The notes under the pieces: generated by a model
Told to the model about the DNA's origin: nothing
Seen by the model: only the letters and a program-made list of their open reading frames with translations
Databases searched by the model: none
Made by a program: the position numbers and the translations under genes
Shown here: piece by piece, positions 1-8,492 of the stretch
How positions within the stretch are numbered: position 1 is the first letter of the stretch
Layout of the letters: each line of letters begins with the position of its first letter
NCBI GenBank assembly: GCA_022796015.1
Contig: JAAWHU010000009.1
Span: forward strand, 1-64,000
DNA: 64,000 nt
Origin: Hungatella sp.
GTDB taxonomy: Bacteria; Bacillota; Clostridia; Lachnospirales; Lachnospiraceae
Direction: 5' to 3'

Positions 1-594
1 GGCCCTCTTAAGAGGGCCAGGTGCCATATCAGGGAACGGGGACTTGAGGAAAAGATTGAGACCAGGCTGGGAGATGGGGTAAAAACCCTTGCCCCGGGGG
101 AGGCCGATACGGTGATTATAGCCGGAATGGGCGGAGAGCTGGTGATACATATTCTGGAGGAGGGACGAGCCCTCTGGGACACCGTAGATCAATGGATTCT
201 CTCTCCCCAGTCGGATCTTGACAAGGTACGCAGGTATCTGGAGCAGGAGGGCTTTGTCATTGCAAGAGAAGATATGACTCGGGAGGACGGAAAATACTAT
301 ACGGTCATGGAGGCGGTAAGGCCCTGTGTCCGGGAGAAGCTTGTGACTGAGGAGCTGCCGGAGCTTCGGGAGGCCGGATACCTGTACGGAGCCGGGCTTA
401 TCAGAGGAAGGCATCCGGTTCTCCTGGAATTTCTCGAGAGAGAGGAGAGACAGGTAAAGGAGATCCTTAAGAGCCTTGAGGCACAGGAAGGCGCAAGGGC
501 TGCCGCAAGAAAAGAGGAGCTTACCAGGAAGCTTTCATGGATCGAAGCCGCACGTAACGAGATGAAAGGAGGAATGCAGGATGAAGTGCCGTGA
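1..594 (+). CDS. trmK: tRNA (adenine(22)-N1)-methyltransferase TrmK, 5' end missing
   Basis: The reading frame is open from base 1, so the true start and the N-terminal SAM-binding part lie outside the window. What remains carries GPLKRA, a GL..KIETRLGDG stretch and an IIAGMGGELV loop, the pattern of the TrmK/YqfN family (SAM-dependent N1 methylation of A22 in tRNA). The C-terminal third is charged and helical, as in the coiled-coil tail of this family. The 3' end overlaps the Nif3-like gene by 14 bases. In many Firmicutes trmK and a nif3-like gene are adjacent, which supports the call. Functional assignment is by family resemblance. Confidence 0.9.
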   Translation, partial: GPLKRARCHIRERGLEEKIETRLGDGVKTLAPGEADTVIIAGMGGELVIHILEEGRALWDTVDQWILSPQSDLDKVRRYLEQEGFVIAREDMTREDGKYYTVMEAVRPCVREKLVTEELPELREAGYLYGAGLIRGRHPVLLEFLEREERQVKEILKSLEAQEGARAAARKEELTRKLSWIEAARNEMKGGMQDEVP

Positions 595-1384
595 GATTAT
601 GGACGCCCTTTCCCGTCTGGCGCCGGAATCCTATGCCTGTGCCTGGGACAACCCGGGACTTCTGGCAGGCAGGGCCGAGAGGGAGGTGTCCAAAGTACTG
701 ATTGCCTTAGACGCCACAGACCAGGCGGTGGATCAGGCAGTGAAGGAGGAGTGCCACCTTCTCCTCACCCATCATCCCCTGATCTTTCAGGCGCTGAAGA
801 AGGTAAATGACCAGGATTTCATCGGCAGAAGGCTGATAAAGCTGATCCAGGCGGATATCAGCTATTATGCCATGCACACCAACTTTGACAGTGCTCCGGG
901 AGGCATGGCTGATCTGGCTGCCGGGATTTTGGGACTGAAGGACACAAGCCCCCTGGAGGTTCTGGGGCAGGCGCCGGATACGGGCAGGCCATACGGAATC
1001 GGAGCCTGGGGAACCTTAGAAAAGCCTTTGACCTTAAGGGAGCTGGCCCTTATGGTAAAGGAACGGTTCTCCCTTCCCTTTGTCAATGTGTACGGAGCCT
1101 CCATGGAGGAGTGCATAGTCAGCCGGGCCGCAGTCTGCCCCGGCTCGGGAAAAGGCATGAGCGAGGCCGCCATAGCCGCGAAAGCCCAGGTTCTCATTAC
1201 AGGGGATATGGGGCATCATGATGGAATTGATGCGGTGGCCAGAGGGCTGGCTGTTGTAGATGGAGGCCATTATGGCCTGGAGCATGTGTTTGTGGATTTT
1301 ATGGAGCAGTATCTGAAGGAACAGGTAAGCTCCCAGCTAACCATAATAAAGGCGCCGGTGTCCTATCCGGTGACCTCTTGGTAA
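581..1384 (+). CDS. Nif3-like dinuclear metal centre protein
   Basis: A 267-residue protein of the NIF3/YqfO family (GTP cyclohydrolase I type 2 fold). Metal-ligand motifs are visible in order: LLLTHHPLIF near residue 65, MHTNFDSA near residue 95, and GDMGHHDGIDA and GGHYGLEHV near the C-terminus. These match the dinuclear metal site of the family. The molecular role of the family is not settled. The ATG at 581 has GGAGG seven bases upstream and overlaps the end of trmK, so the two are probably translationally coupled. It lacks the PII-like insertion seen in longer Bacillus homologues. Confidence 0.9.
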   Translation: MKCREIMDALSRLAPESYACAWDNPGLLAGRAEREVSKVLIALDATDQAVDQAVKEECHLLLTHHPLIFQALKKVNDQDFIGRRLIKLIQADISYYAMHTNFDSAPGGMADLAAGILGLKDTSPLEVLGQAPDTGRPYGIGAWGTLEKPLTLRELALMVKERFSLPFVNVYGASMEECIVSRAAVCPGSGKGMSEAAIAAKAQVLITGDMGHHDGIDAVARGLAVVDGGHYGLEHVFVDFMEQYLKEQVSSQLTIIKAPVSYPVTSW

Positions 1385-1397
1385 AGGAGGAAAGGCT

Positions 1398-3053
1398 TTG
1401 GAATATGTAACCATAGGAGGAAGATGTAAAGAGTACCAGGCAGGGACTACATACCTGCAGATTGCCCAGGAATACCAGCCCCAATATGAGAATGACATTA
1501 TGCTGGTATCCGTGGACGGAAAGCTGCGGGAGCTCCATAAGACGGTAGAGCGTTCCTGCAGCCTGGAGTTTGTCACTGCAGCTGAAAAGCCGGGGATGCA
1601 GGCCTACCAGAGAAGCGCCAAGCTTATTCTGTTAAAGGCATTTTATGAGACAGTGGGAAAAGAGCGGATCGAGAAGCTTTCCGTGGATTTCTCCGTGGGA
1701 AAAGGGCTTTTTGTGAATGCAAAGGGAGATTTTACCCTGACTCAGGAGCTTCTTGACCGTGTAAAAAGGAGAATGCAGGACTATGTGGAGCAGGAGATCC
1801 CCATTATGAAGCGCAGCGTCAACACCGACGAGGCCGTGGGGCTCTTTGAGCGCCGTGGTATGCACGATAAGGCCAGCCTGTTCAAATACCGCATGGCTTC
1901 CAGGGTGAATCTCTACAGCATCGGCGGCTTTGAGGATTATTTTTACGGGTATATGGCTCAGAATACGGGATACATCCGTTACTTTGATCTGGTTCTCTAT
2001 GAGCACGGCTTTGTGCTGGTGCTGCCCACTATGGCGGAGCCCAAAAAGGTGCCGCCCTTTGAGCCCAGCGAAAAGCTTTTCCAAGTCTTAAGGGAGTCCT
2101 CCAGATGGGGAGATAAATTGGGAGTGGGCAATGTGGGAGCCCTTAACAATGAGATTGCAAAGGGCAATGCCAATGATCTGATTCTGATTCAGGAGGCCTT
2201 GCAGGAGAAGAAGATCGGCCAGATTGCGGAGATGATCGCAGAACAGTCAAGCAAAAAATTTGTCATGATTGCAGGCCCATCCTCCTCGGGGAAGACCACA
2301 TTTTCCCATCGCCTCTGCATTCAGCTGAGAGCTATGGGCATGAAGCCCCATGCCATCGGGGTGGACGACTATTTTGTCAATCGGGTGGACAGCCCCAAAG
2401 ATGCCCAGGGCAACTATAATTATGAGATACTGGAGTGTCTGGATATCCGTCAGTTCAACGAGGACATGACCAATCTTCTGGCCGGAAAGACGGTGGAGAT
2501 GCCCCATTACAATTTTATTACGGGAATGAGGGAATATAAAGGGGATAAGCTGACCTTAGGGGCCGAGGATATTCTGGTTATCGAGGGGATTCACTGTCTC
2601 AACGACCGGCTCTCCTACAGCCTTCCTCGTGACAGCAAGTTTAAAATTTACATCAGCGCCCTGACCCAGCTGAATATAGATGAACATAACCGAATCCCCA
2701 CAACGGACGGGCGTCTCATCCGCAGGATGGTGCGGGATGCCAGGACCAGAGGCGCTTCAGCCAAGGACACCATCCGCAGATGGCCTTCTGTGCGCAGGGG
2801 GGAGGAGGAGAATATTTTCCCCTACCAGGAGGATGCCGACATTATGTTCAACTCTGCCCTGGTGTATGAGCTGGCCGTGTTAAAGCAGTATGCCCAGCCT
2901 CTTTTGTTCCAGATCCCCAAGGACTGTGAGGAATACTTAGAGGCAAAACGGCTGTTGAAATTCCTGGACTATTTTCTGGGAATCAGCAGCGAGGATATCC
3001 CTCACAACTCCATTGTCAGAGAGTTTATCGGGGGGAGCAGCTTTAAGGTGTGA
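1398..3053 (+). CDS. Large nucleoside (uridine-type) kinase with ThrRS-like N-terminal region
   Basis: 551 residues, starting at TTG 1398 behind a strong AAAGGAGG at 1383-1390. The C-terminal half is a P-loop kinase of the phosphoribulokinase/uridine kinase family: Walker A GPSSSGKTT near residue 290, a DDYFVNR motif and an EGIHCLND motif. The N-terminal half resembles the TGS and second additional domains of threonyl-tRNA synthetase, an arrangement common in Clostridia. Likely reaction: NTP-dependent phosphorylation of a nucleoside such as uridine. The substrate is not determined by the sequence. It sits 13 bases after the Nif3-like gene and probably shares its transcript. Confidence 0.85.
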   Translation: MEYVTIGGRCKEYQAGTTYLQIAQEYQPQYENDIMLVSVDGKLRELHKTVERSCSLEFVTAAEKPGMQAYQRSAKLILLKAFYETVGKERIEKLSVDFSVGKGLFVNAKGDFTLTQELLDRVKRRMQDYVEQEIPIMKRSVNTDEAVGLFERRGMHDKASLFKYRMASRVNLYSIGGFEDYFYGYMAQNTGYIRYFDLVLYEHGFVLVLPTMAEPKKVPPFEPSEKLFQVLRESSRWGDKLGVGNVGALNNEIAKGNANDLILIQEALQEKKIGQIAEMIAEQSSKKFVMIAGPSSSGKTTFSHRLCIQLRAMGMKPHAIGVDDYFVNRVDSPKDAQGNYNYEILECLDIRQFNEDMTNLLAGKTVEMPHYNFITGMREYKGDKLTLGAEDILVIEGIHCLNDRLSYSLPRDSKFKIYISALTQLNIDEHNRIPTTDGRLIRRMVRDARTRGASAKDTIRRWPSVRRGEEENIFPYQEDADIMFNSALVYELAVLKQYAQPLLFQIPKDCEEYLEAKRLLKFLDYFLGISSEDIPHNSIVREFIGGSSFKV

Positions 3054-3054
3054 G

Positions 3055-4026
3055 ATGAGGATTCATATTCAGAAACTGTGCAGAGTGTTTAATCTGCTCT
3101 TGTATCTGCCTGTGATTGTGCTGTTGTGGACAGGTCTGGCCGGAAAAGACTATTCCTTGAATCAAAAAGAGAACAGCCGTCTGATCGGTGTAACCTATAT
3201 GACCATGAATAATGAGTTTTATAAAATACTCAATGAAGAGATCAGCAACCGGGTGGAGATGGAGGGGGACCGGCTTGTGCTAAGAGACTCTGCCTTAAAT
3301 GCAGGCAGACAGATTGAACAGATTGACGAGATGCTTAAGATGGGTGTGGATGTTCTTGTGGTGACTCCTGTGGACTGGAAAAGCCTGTCGGAAATCCTGA
3401 AAAAAGCAAAGAAACAGGGGGTCTATATTGTGGTTGTGGACACGGACTTAGAAGAAGACAGCCTTGCAGACTGTACTATCACCTCTGACAATTATTATGC
3501 AGGAAGCCTGGTGGGCCGGTATTTTCTCGAAGAGAATGAAAAATCCGATTTGATTGTCATGACCCATGATGCGGCAAAATCCGGGCAGGACAGGGTGAGG
3601 GGATTTTTGGATACAGTAGAAGAATGTGACGGGATTCGGGTGGTAAAACGCATTAACTGTGACGGACAGCTGGAGATTGCCATGCCCCAGCTTAAGAATG
3701 CCATAGAGGAGGGGGTCGTATTTGACAGCGTATTCTGCCTTAATGATCTGGCAGCCGTGGGAGCGGTGGCGGCCTTAGATGAGCACGGTATGTTAGACCA
3801 GGTGAAGGTGTACGGTATCGATGCTTCGCCGGATGCAAAGGCACTGATCAAGGAGGGGATGATGTCTGCCTCCTCCGCCCAGTTCCCTTCCCGTATCGGT
3901 CAGACGGCAGCAGATGTTATCTACCGGCTTTTGGCAGGAGAGCAGGTAGACAGGAACATCAGCGTATCCGTAGAGCTGGTGACAAAGGACAATGTGGAGG
4001 AGTACAGTATAGACAGATGGCAGTAG
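3055..4026 (+). CDS. Membrane-anchored sugar-binding protein (RbsB/Peripla_BP_4 fold), probable sensor
   Basis: About 323 residues. An N-terminal hydrophobic segment (roughly residues 11-29) has no lipobox cysteine, so it reads as an uncleaved anchor or a plain signal peptide. The rest is a ribose-binding-protein fold: IGVTYMTMNN at the start of the mature part, GVDVLVVTPVD, IVVVDTD, and a C-terminal VYGIDASPDAKALIKEG. No permease or ATPase follows. Instead a histidine kinase and response regulator do, so a ligand-sensing role is more likely than transport. ATG 3055 is chosen over an in-frame TTG at 3013 that lies inside the previous gene. A comparable arrangement is the XylFII-LytS xylose sensor of Clostridium beijerinckii. 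Confidence 0.85.
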   Translation: MRIHIQKLCRVFNLLLYLPVIVLLWTGLAGKDYSLNQKENSRLIGVTYMTMNNEFYKILNEEISNRVEMEGDRLVLRDSALNAGRQIEQIDEMLKMGVDVLVVTPVDWKSLSEILKKAKKQGVYIVVVDTDLEEDSLADCTITSDNYYAGSLVGRYFLEENEKSDLIVMTHDAAKSGQDRVRGFLDTVEECDGIRVVKRINCDGQLEIAMPQLKNAIEEGVVFDSVFCLNDLAAVGAVAALDEHGMLDQVKVYGIDASPDAKALIKEGMMSASSAQFPSRIGQTAADVIYRLLAGEQVDRNISVSVELVTKDNVEEYSIDRWQ

Positions 4027-4043
4027 ACAAGAGGGATTTTGAT

Positions 4044-5363
4044 ATGAATGAGGAATATGTTCCGAAGTATGTGCTGTCCATGATGAAGAATCTGAATATG
4101 GTCGTGATTCTTTATCTGACTATGGTGACGGCCCACAGCCTTTCAGGTTATATCTTTGAAAATTCCGCTATGGATTTTCTGATGAAAGTAAAGAGAATCC
4201 CTATGGAGCCATGGAAACTTCCCATGGTTTCCATAGGTCTGTATGTCTGTCTGCTTCTTTTAATGTCCATTCCAAGCAGGAGCAAAACACGTTTTTTACT
4301 GAAAACAATTATGGAACTGAGCATTGTATTTGCCATCAGCTATGTGCTGAATTTCAGCTATACAGGTCTGGTGCTTCTGATTATTGCGGATACTATGAGT
4401 TATTTTTCCGATATGAAGCAGAGAATATTGCTGGTGGCGTCCATATTTGTCCTTTACATGCTCATGGATTATGACCTGCTTTCTGCAAGGTATTCCATAA
4501 TTTCCATAGAAGCCTGCTGGGCTTACTATAACGGGGAGACAAGATCCCTGCTTCTGGGATTTAAGAATATTCTGAACTCTTTCAATACCATTTTTTTTAT
4601 CAGCTACACCATTGTGCTGATCCTGACAGAGGTCAGGGAGAAAGAGCGTGTGCTGGATCTCAACGAAAGGCTGAACCTTGTTAATCAGGAGCTGAGAACT
4701 GCCAATGAAAAACTGGAGGAATTTGCCAGGGAGTCGGAAAAGGCGGCGGAGACAAGGGAGAGAAACCGCCTGGCAAGGGAGATTCACGACACTTTGGGGC
4801 ATTCTCTGACAGGAATTGCCACAGGAATCGATGCCTGTGTCATGCTGGTGGACATTGCTCCGGAAGCAACCAAAGAACAGTTAAAAGCCATCGCCAATGT
4901 GGCCAGACAGGGCATTAAGGATGTAAGGCGGTCCGTGAAGGCTCTTCGCCCCGATGCACTGGAGGCCATGGATCTTAAGTCGGCTTTGATTCAGATGATG
5001 GAAGAGACAAAAAAGTCTACGGGCGTGGAGATTGTCTATAGCCTGGAGACGAAATTGAAGAATTTCAATAAAGATGAGGAAGACGTTATCTATCGGATTC
5101 TCCAGGAATCCATTACCAACGCGATCCGCCACGGAAAGGCGGATAAGATAAAGGTACGGATAGAAAGAGAGTTTCAGATGCTGAAAATCCACGTGGAAGA
5201 TAACGGCATAGGCTGTAAAAATATACAGAAGGGGTTTGGCCTGCACCATATGGAAGAACGGCTTGATATGCTGAAGGGTTCTTTAAGCTGTGGCGGAGAT
5301 AAGGGATTTGTTATCGATGCAAGCATCCCTATCCGATGGGGGACGGAGGAAGAAAATGATTAA
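4044..5363 (+). CDS. Sensor histidine kinase, NarL/HisKA_3 class, about six membrane segments
   Basis: About 439 residues. The N-terminal half has roughly six hydrophobic membrane spans and no extracellular domain of any size. A coiled-coil linker (residues about 200-240) leads into a HisKA_3 domain, AREIHDTLGHSL, with the phosphoacceptor at about His248. It is followed by an HATPase_c domain with N-box ESITNAIRHG, G1 box DNGIGC and GFGLHHMEERL. ATG 4044 is preferred to ATG 4017 because GAGGG at 4031-4035 is correctly spaced. Its 3' end overlaps the response regulator by 8 bases. Lacking its own sensor domain, it may take its signal from the anchored binding proteins on either side. Confidence 0.92.
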   Translation: MNEEYVPKYVLSMMKNLNMVVILYLTMVTAHSLSGYIFENSAMDFLMKVKRIPMEPWKLPMVSIGLYVCLLLLMSIPSRSKTRFLLKTIMELSIVFAISYVLNFSYTGLVLLIIADTMSYFSDMKQRILLVASIFVLYMLMDYDLLSARYSIISIEACWAYYNGETRSLLLGFKNILNSFNTIFFISYTIVLILTEVREKERVLDLNERLNLVNQELRTANEKLEEFARESEKAAETRERNRLAREIHDTLGHSLTGIATGIDACVMLVDIAPEATKEQLKAIANVARQGIKDVRRSVKALRPDALEAMDLKSALIQMMEETKKSTGVEIVYSLETKLKNFNKDEEDVIYRILQESITNAIRHGKADKIKVRIEREFQMLKIHVEDNGIGCKNIQKGFGLHHMEERLDMLKGSLSCGGDKGFVIDASIPIRWGTEEEND

Positions 5364-6033
5364 GATATTGATTGCGGACGACCAGGAGCTGATCCGGCAG
5401 AGTCTTATGATTATCCTGAACAATGAACCGGATTTTGAAGTCACAGATGCAGTGGCTAACGGAGTGGAAGTTATTCGTTCCATACGCAAAGACAGGCCCG
5501 ATGTGATTCTCATGGATATCCGGATGCCGGAGATGGACGGAGTGGTGTGCACCCAGATCATAAAGGAGAATTATCCGGATATTAAAATTATCATACTCAC
5601 TACCTTTGACGATGACGAATATGTGTTCAATGCCCTGAAATACGGCGCCAGCGGCTATCTTCTCAAGGGAATCTCCATGAAGGAGCTGGCAGAAGCCATA
5701 CATAAGGTCTACCATGGGACGGCTATGATCAATGAAGACATTGCCTCCAAGGTGCTCCGTCTTTTTTCCAGAATGGCTCAGTCCAATGTGGCTATCCAGG
5801 TAGACGAGCGCCAGTCTGCCGATCTCAAGGAAAACGAGTGGCAGGTCATCGTGCAGGTGGGAAGCGGCTTGTCCAACAAAGAGATCGCATCAAAGCTGAA
5901 CCTGTCTGACGGAACCGTCAGGAACTGCATCAGCACGGTTTTGAGCAAACTGAACCTTCGGGACCGGACACAGCTTGCCATATGGGCAGTGCAGACCGGC
6001 GCCGTCAACAAAGTCTTTGGAGATGGCAGTTAA
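5356..6033 (+). CDS. LuxR/NarL-type response regulator
   Basis: About 225 residues. The N-terminal receiver domain has the acidic pair D8-D9, the phosphoacceptor Asp54 in LMDIRMPEMDG and the conserved lysine in GYLLKG. The C-terminal HTH of LuxR type is GLSNKEIASKLNLSDGTVRNC. Start ATG 5356 has GGAGGA ten bases upstream and overlaps the kinase gene. Its stop TAA overlaps the next ATG (TAATG). It should be phosphorylated by the preceding kinase. The nearest candidate targets are this block and the PTS operon that follows; that link is inferred from position only. Confidence 0.93.
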   Translation: MIKILIADDQELIRQSLMIILNNEPDFEVTDAVANGVEVIRSIRKDRPDVILMDIRMPEMDGVVCTQIIKENYPDIKIIILTTFDDDEYVFNALKYGASGYLLKGISMKELAEAIHKVYHGTAMINEDIASKVLRLFSRMAQSNVAIQVDERQSADLKENEWQVIVQVGSGLSNKEIASKLNLSDGTVRNCISTVLSKLNLRDRTQLAIWAVQTGAVNKVFGDGS

Positions 6034-7328
6034 TGGAGCGGCGGACAGACGGGAATCATATGGTTCGGGCAGGCATCTGTGCTTTGCTGCTTTTAGCCGT
6101 CTGGATGACGGCCAGCGATACCTACAAAAACCTTCCGGGATTTTACGAGGATATAATACGGATCGGCGTCTTCAGCGACAGCTACTGGGAGGTACAGAAC
6201 GGCTATTCATACCAGATACTGGAGGATGCCATTGCCCGGTTTGAAAAGGGGCACCCGGGTACCCGTGTGGAATATGTCAGCGGCATTACCAAGGAGGATT
6301 ACTCTGAATGGCTGTCAGGCCAGATTATGAAGGGAGAAGCGCCGGATATCTTTTTTATTCCCGGAGAGCATTTTAATGATTTTGCCGAGGCGGGAGCCCT
6401 TAAAAACCTGACTCCGTTTATAGAGGGGGACCGTGAATTTCTGCCTGAGCGGTATTATGCTTCTGCGTATGAGTACGGGAATTATGGGGGTATACAGTAT
6501 GCGCTGCCTTATGAGTGCGCTCCCAAGCTGATGTTTGTAAATAAGAGTATCCTGCAGAAAGAAGGCATAGCCATGCCGGAAAATCTATGGACCTGGGACG
6601 ATTTTTACAGGATCTGCAGGGAAGTCACAAAGGATACGGATAAAAACGGTACTATAGATCAGTTCGGCACGATAGGCTATACCTGGGAGGATGCATTTGA
6701 CTCCAACGGAGTTCTTCTTTTTGACGAGAGAGGGCGTGAGTGCTATCTCACCGACAGGAGGGCGAAGGATGCAATTTCCTTTATGGGAAAGCTGGAGGAG
6801 CTGAACAAAGGCTATAGCGTTCCCAGCAGAGAGTTTGCCTTGGGAAATGTGGTGTTTCAGCCCATGCTGTTTTCAGAATACAGGGCTTACAAATCCTACC
6901 CCTTAAGCATAAAAAAATACGCGGGCTTTGAGTGGGACTGTCTCACCATGCCTGCCGGTCCCGAGGGAAGCAACATTTCTCGTTTGGATACCCTTACCCT
7001 GGCCATGAGCGAATCCACGGTTCATGGCAGAAAGGCATGGGAGCTGATGAAATTCCTTACGGGCGACGAAGAGATTCAGTCGGAGATTTTTGACTATTCC
7101 GAGGGGGTACCCGTGTTAAGAGAGGTGGTAGAATCAGGGGGAGATTTTCCTCTGTTAAGTCATGCAGTGGAACAGGCGGTGGTGATCCCCCGGTTTCATG
7201 ATTATGACGACGCAGTGGCAGAGGTGGACCGGGCGGTCAGGAATATTCTGGATGGAAGTTCCAACATCAATATGGAGACGATCATTCAGAATCGGAAGAT
7301 TAACCGTTATCTTAAGGATAGACAGTGA
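6033..7328 (+). CDS. Extracellular solute-binding protein, family 1, without its own permeases
   Basis: About 431 residues, starting at ATG 6033, which overlaps the regulator stop. ATG 6060 is a possible alternative. A hydrophobic signal or anchor (AGICALLLLAVWMTA) sits near the N-terminus and again lacks a lipobox cysteine. The body has the SBP_bac_1/8 layout: YEDIIRIGVFSD at the start, EAPDIFFIPGEHFNDFAEAGALKNLTP, and a C-terminal WELMKFLTGDEEIQSE. It is the fourth gene of a tightly coupled binding protein, kinase, regulator, binding protein set. With no ABC permease nearby it is probably a second ligand receptor for the kinase. A transport role with distant permeases cannot be excluded. 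Confidence 0.85.
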   Translation: MERRTDGNHMVRAGICALLLLAVWMTASDTYKNLPGFYEDIIRIGVFSDSYWEVQNGYSYQILEDAIARFEKGHPGTRVEYVSGITKEDYSEWLSGQIMKGEAPDIFFIPGEHFNDFAEAGALKNLTPFIEGDREFLPERYYASAYEYGNYGGIQYALPYECAPKLMFVNKSILQKEGIAMPENLWTWDDFYRICREVTKDTDKNGTIDQFGTIGYTWEDAFDSNGVLLFDERGRECYLTDRRAKDAISFMGKLEELNKGYSVPSREFALGNVVFQPMLFSEYRAYKSYPLSIKKYAGFEWDCLTMPAGPEGSNISRLDTLTLAMSESTVHGRKAWELMKFLTGDEEIQSEIFDYSEGVPVLREVVESGGDFPLLSHAVEQAVVIPRFHDYDDAVAEVDRAVRNILDGSSNINMETIIQNRKINRYLKDRQ

Positions 7329-7394
7329 GGTGTTTTTGGCGTTTGGGCGATTATCAAAAAGGGTTCTGCCGGGACTATGGTTTTGACATAAATA

Positions 7395-7467
7395 TGACAT
7401 ATGTCATGTAAAGAAGTGACACATGGCAGAATAGAAGAGTGACACATGTAAGGTGAACATGTGCCAC
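7395..7467. repeat. Palindrome and GTGACACATG repeats in front of the PTS operon
   Basis: The 190-base gap before the EIIA gene holds a perfect 12-bp palindrome TGACATATGTCA at 7395-7406. Two direct copies of GTGACACATG follow at 7416-7425 and 7439-7448, and an inverted near-copy CATGTGCCAC at 7458-7467. A TTGACA at 7383-7388 could be a -35 element, but no good -10 follows. The set looks like operator or RNA-switch sequence. No factor can be named. Confidence 0.5.
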
Positions 7468-7475
7468 TTTTTTTA
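7439..7475 (+). terminator. Intrinsic terminator-like hairpin between the sensor block and the PTS operon
   Basis: GTGACACATG (7439-7448) pairs with CATGTGCCAC (7458-7467), nine of ten positions, followed by a run of T from 7468. It would end the sensor transcript. Because an identical GTGACACATG lies at 7416-7425, the 3' arm could instead pair with that upstream copy. Confidence 0.65.
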
Positions 7476-7518
7476 TATACTGAATTCATCAAAAACATGG
7501 CAGGAGGGATACAAAGAT

Positions 7519-7947
7519 ATGAAGTACATATTGCTGGTAAGTCATGGGACCATGGCTCAGGGAGTCCGCAGTGTGCTGGATATGCTTGTGGGAGAAGGCA
7601 GAGAGGATATTCTGTCTACCAGTTTAAAAAACGGTATGGGAGCTGATGAGCTGGCCGAGAATGTGCGCCGATGTGTTTCCGTAGTCAAAGAGGAGGATGA
7701 ACTCCTGGTGTTTGCCGACTTAATCGGCGGTTCTCCCCTGACCACTACGGCAGATGTGCTGGCAGAGGAAGGCCTTTTGAACCGCACCACTATGGTGGGA
7801 GGAATGAACCTGCCTTTAGTGGTCGGCGCCATAGTCTCAAAGGACAGTATGGAGACGGGAGCTCTTGTAGATATGCTGATTCCCGAAGCAAAAGAAGCGC
7901 TCCGCAAATTTACGGTGACGGTCAGCGAGCCGGAGGATGAAATCTAA
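7519..7947 (+). CDS. PTS EIIA, mannose/fructose/sorbose family
   Basis: About 142 residues. The N-terminus KYILLVSHGTMAQGV is typical of the mannose-family EIIA domain, with His9 as the residue phosphorylated by HPr. FADLIGGSPLTTTADV and MVGGMNLPLVV are further family motifs. ATG 7519 has AGGAGGG at 7502-7508. It is the first gene of an EIIA-EIIB-EIIC-EIID set, with A and B as separate proteins. Cytoplasmic. The sugar cannot be read from the sequence; mannose, fructose, sorbose, glucosamine and similar sugars are all used by this family. Confidence 0.93.
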   Translation: MKYILLVSHGTMAQGVRSVLDMLVGEGREDILSTSLKNGMGADELAENVRRCVSVVKEEDELLVFADLIGGSPLTTTADVLAEEGLLNRTTMVGGMNLPLVVGAIVSKDSMETGALVDMLIPEAKEALRKFTVTVSEPEDEI

Positions 7948-7985
7948 TAACCATATCCCCAAGGAAGGGAAAGAAGGAGGAAAAT

Positions 7986-8480
7986 ATGGCAGTATCGTTT
8001 ATTCGTGTGGATGACAGGATGATTCATGGTCAGACATGTACAAGGTGGTCTCTGGAGTATCCCTGCGACGGGCTTATTGCAGTCAACAACGCGGCGGCAA
8101 AGAATCCTGTCCTCAAATCGGCATATAAGAGCGCAAGCGGGAAGAAGACTTTTGTGTGGTCCTTAGACGAATTTAAGGAAAAGAGCGAGAAGGTTTTAAA
8201 GAGTAAGGATAACTATTTCCTTATTACAAAAAATCCGCTGGATATGGAACAGATTCTGGTGCAGCAGGGATTTAAGCCGGGAATCTCCACGGTCGTTATC
8301 GGGCCCTGCAACGACAGGCCGGGGACTACAAAGCTTGGCAATAATCAGTCCATTACCCAGGAGGAGGCCCAGGCCCTGGAGAATATTATGAATGCAGGAT
8401 ATGAAGTGGAATTTGCTCTCTTGAAGGAGGAGGCAATCGGCAACTGGAAAAAGTTCAGAGGACAGTTTGGATTTCACTAA
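7986..8480 (+). CDS. PTS EIIB, mannose/fructose/sorbose family
   Basis: 164 residues. The motif VDDRMIHGQT places the phosphorylated histidine at His14, as in the mannose-type EIIB family (DDRLIHGQ). The protein is soluble and passes phosphate from EIIA to the sugar bound by EIIC/EIID. The start is supported by AGGAGG just upstream of 7986. It lies 38 bases after EIIA and 12 before EIIC. Length is normal for a stand-alone EIIB. Confidence 0.93.
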   Translation: MAVSFIRVDDRMIHGQTCTRWSLEYPCDGLIAVNNAAAKNPVLKSAYKSASGKKTFVWSLDEFKEKSEKVLKSKDNYFLITKNPLDMEQILVQQGFKPGISTVVIGPCNDRPGTTKLGNNQSITQEEAQALENIMNAGYEVEFALLKEEAIGNWKKFRGQFGFH

Positions 8481-8492
8481 GGAGGGATCATT

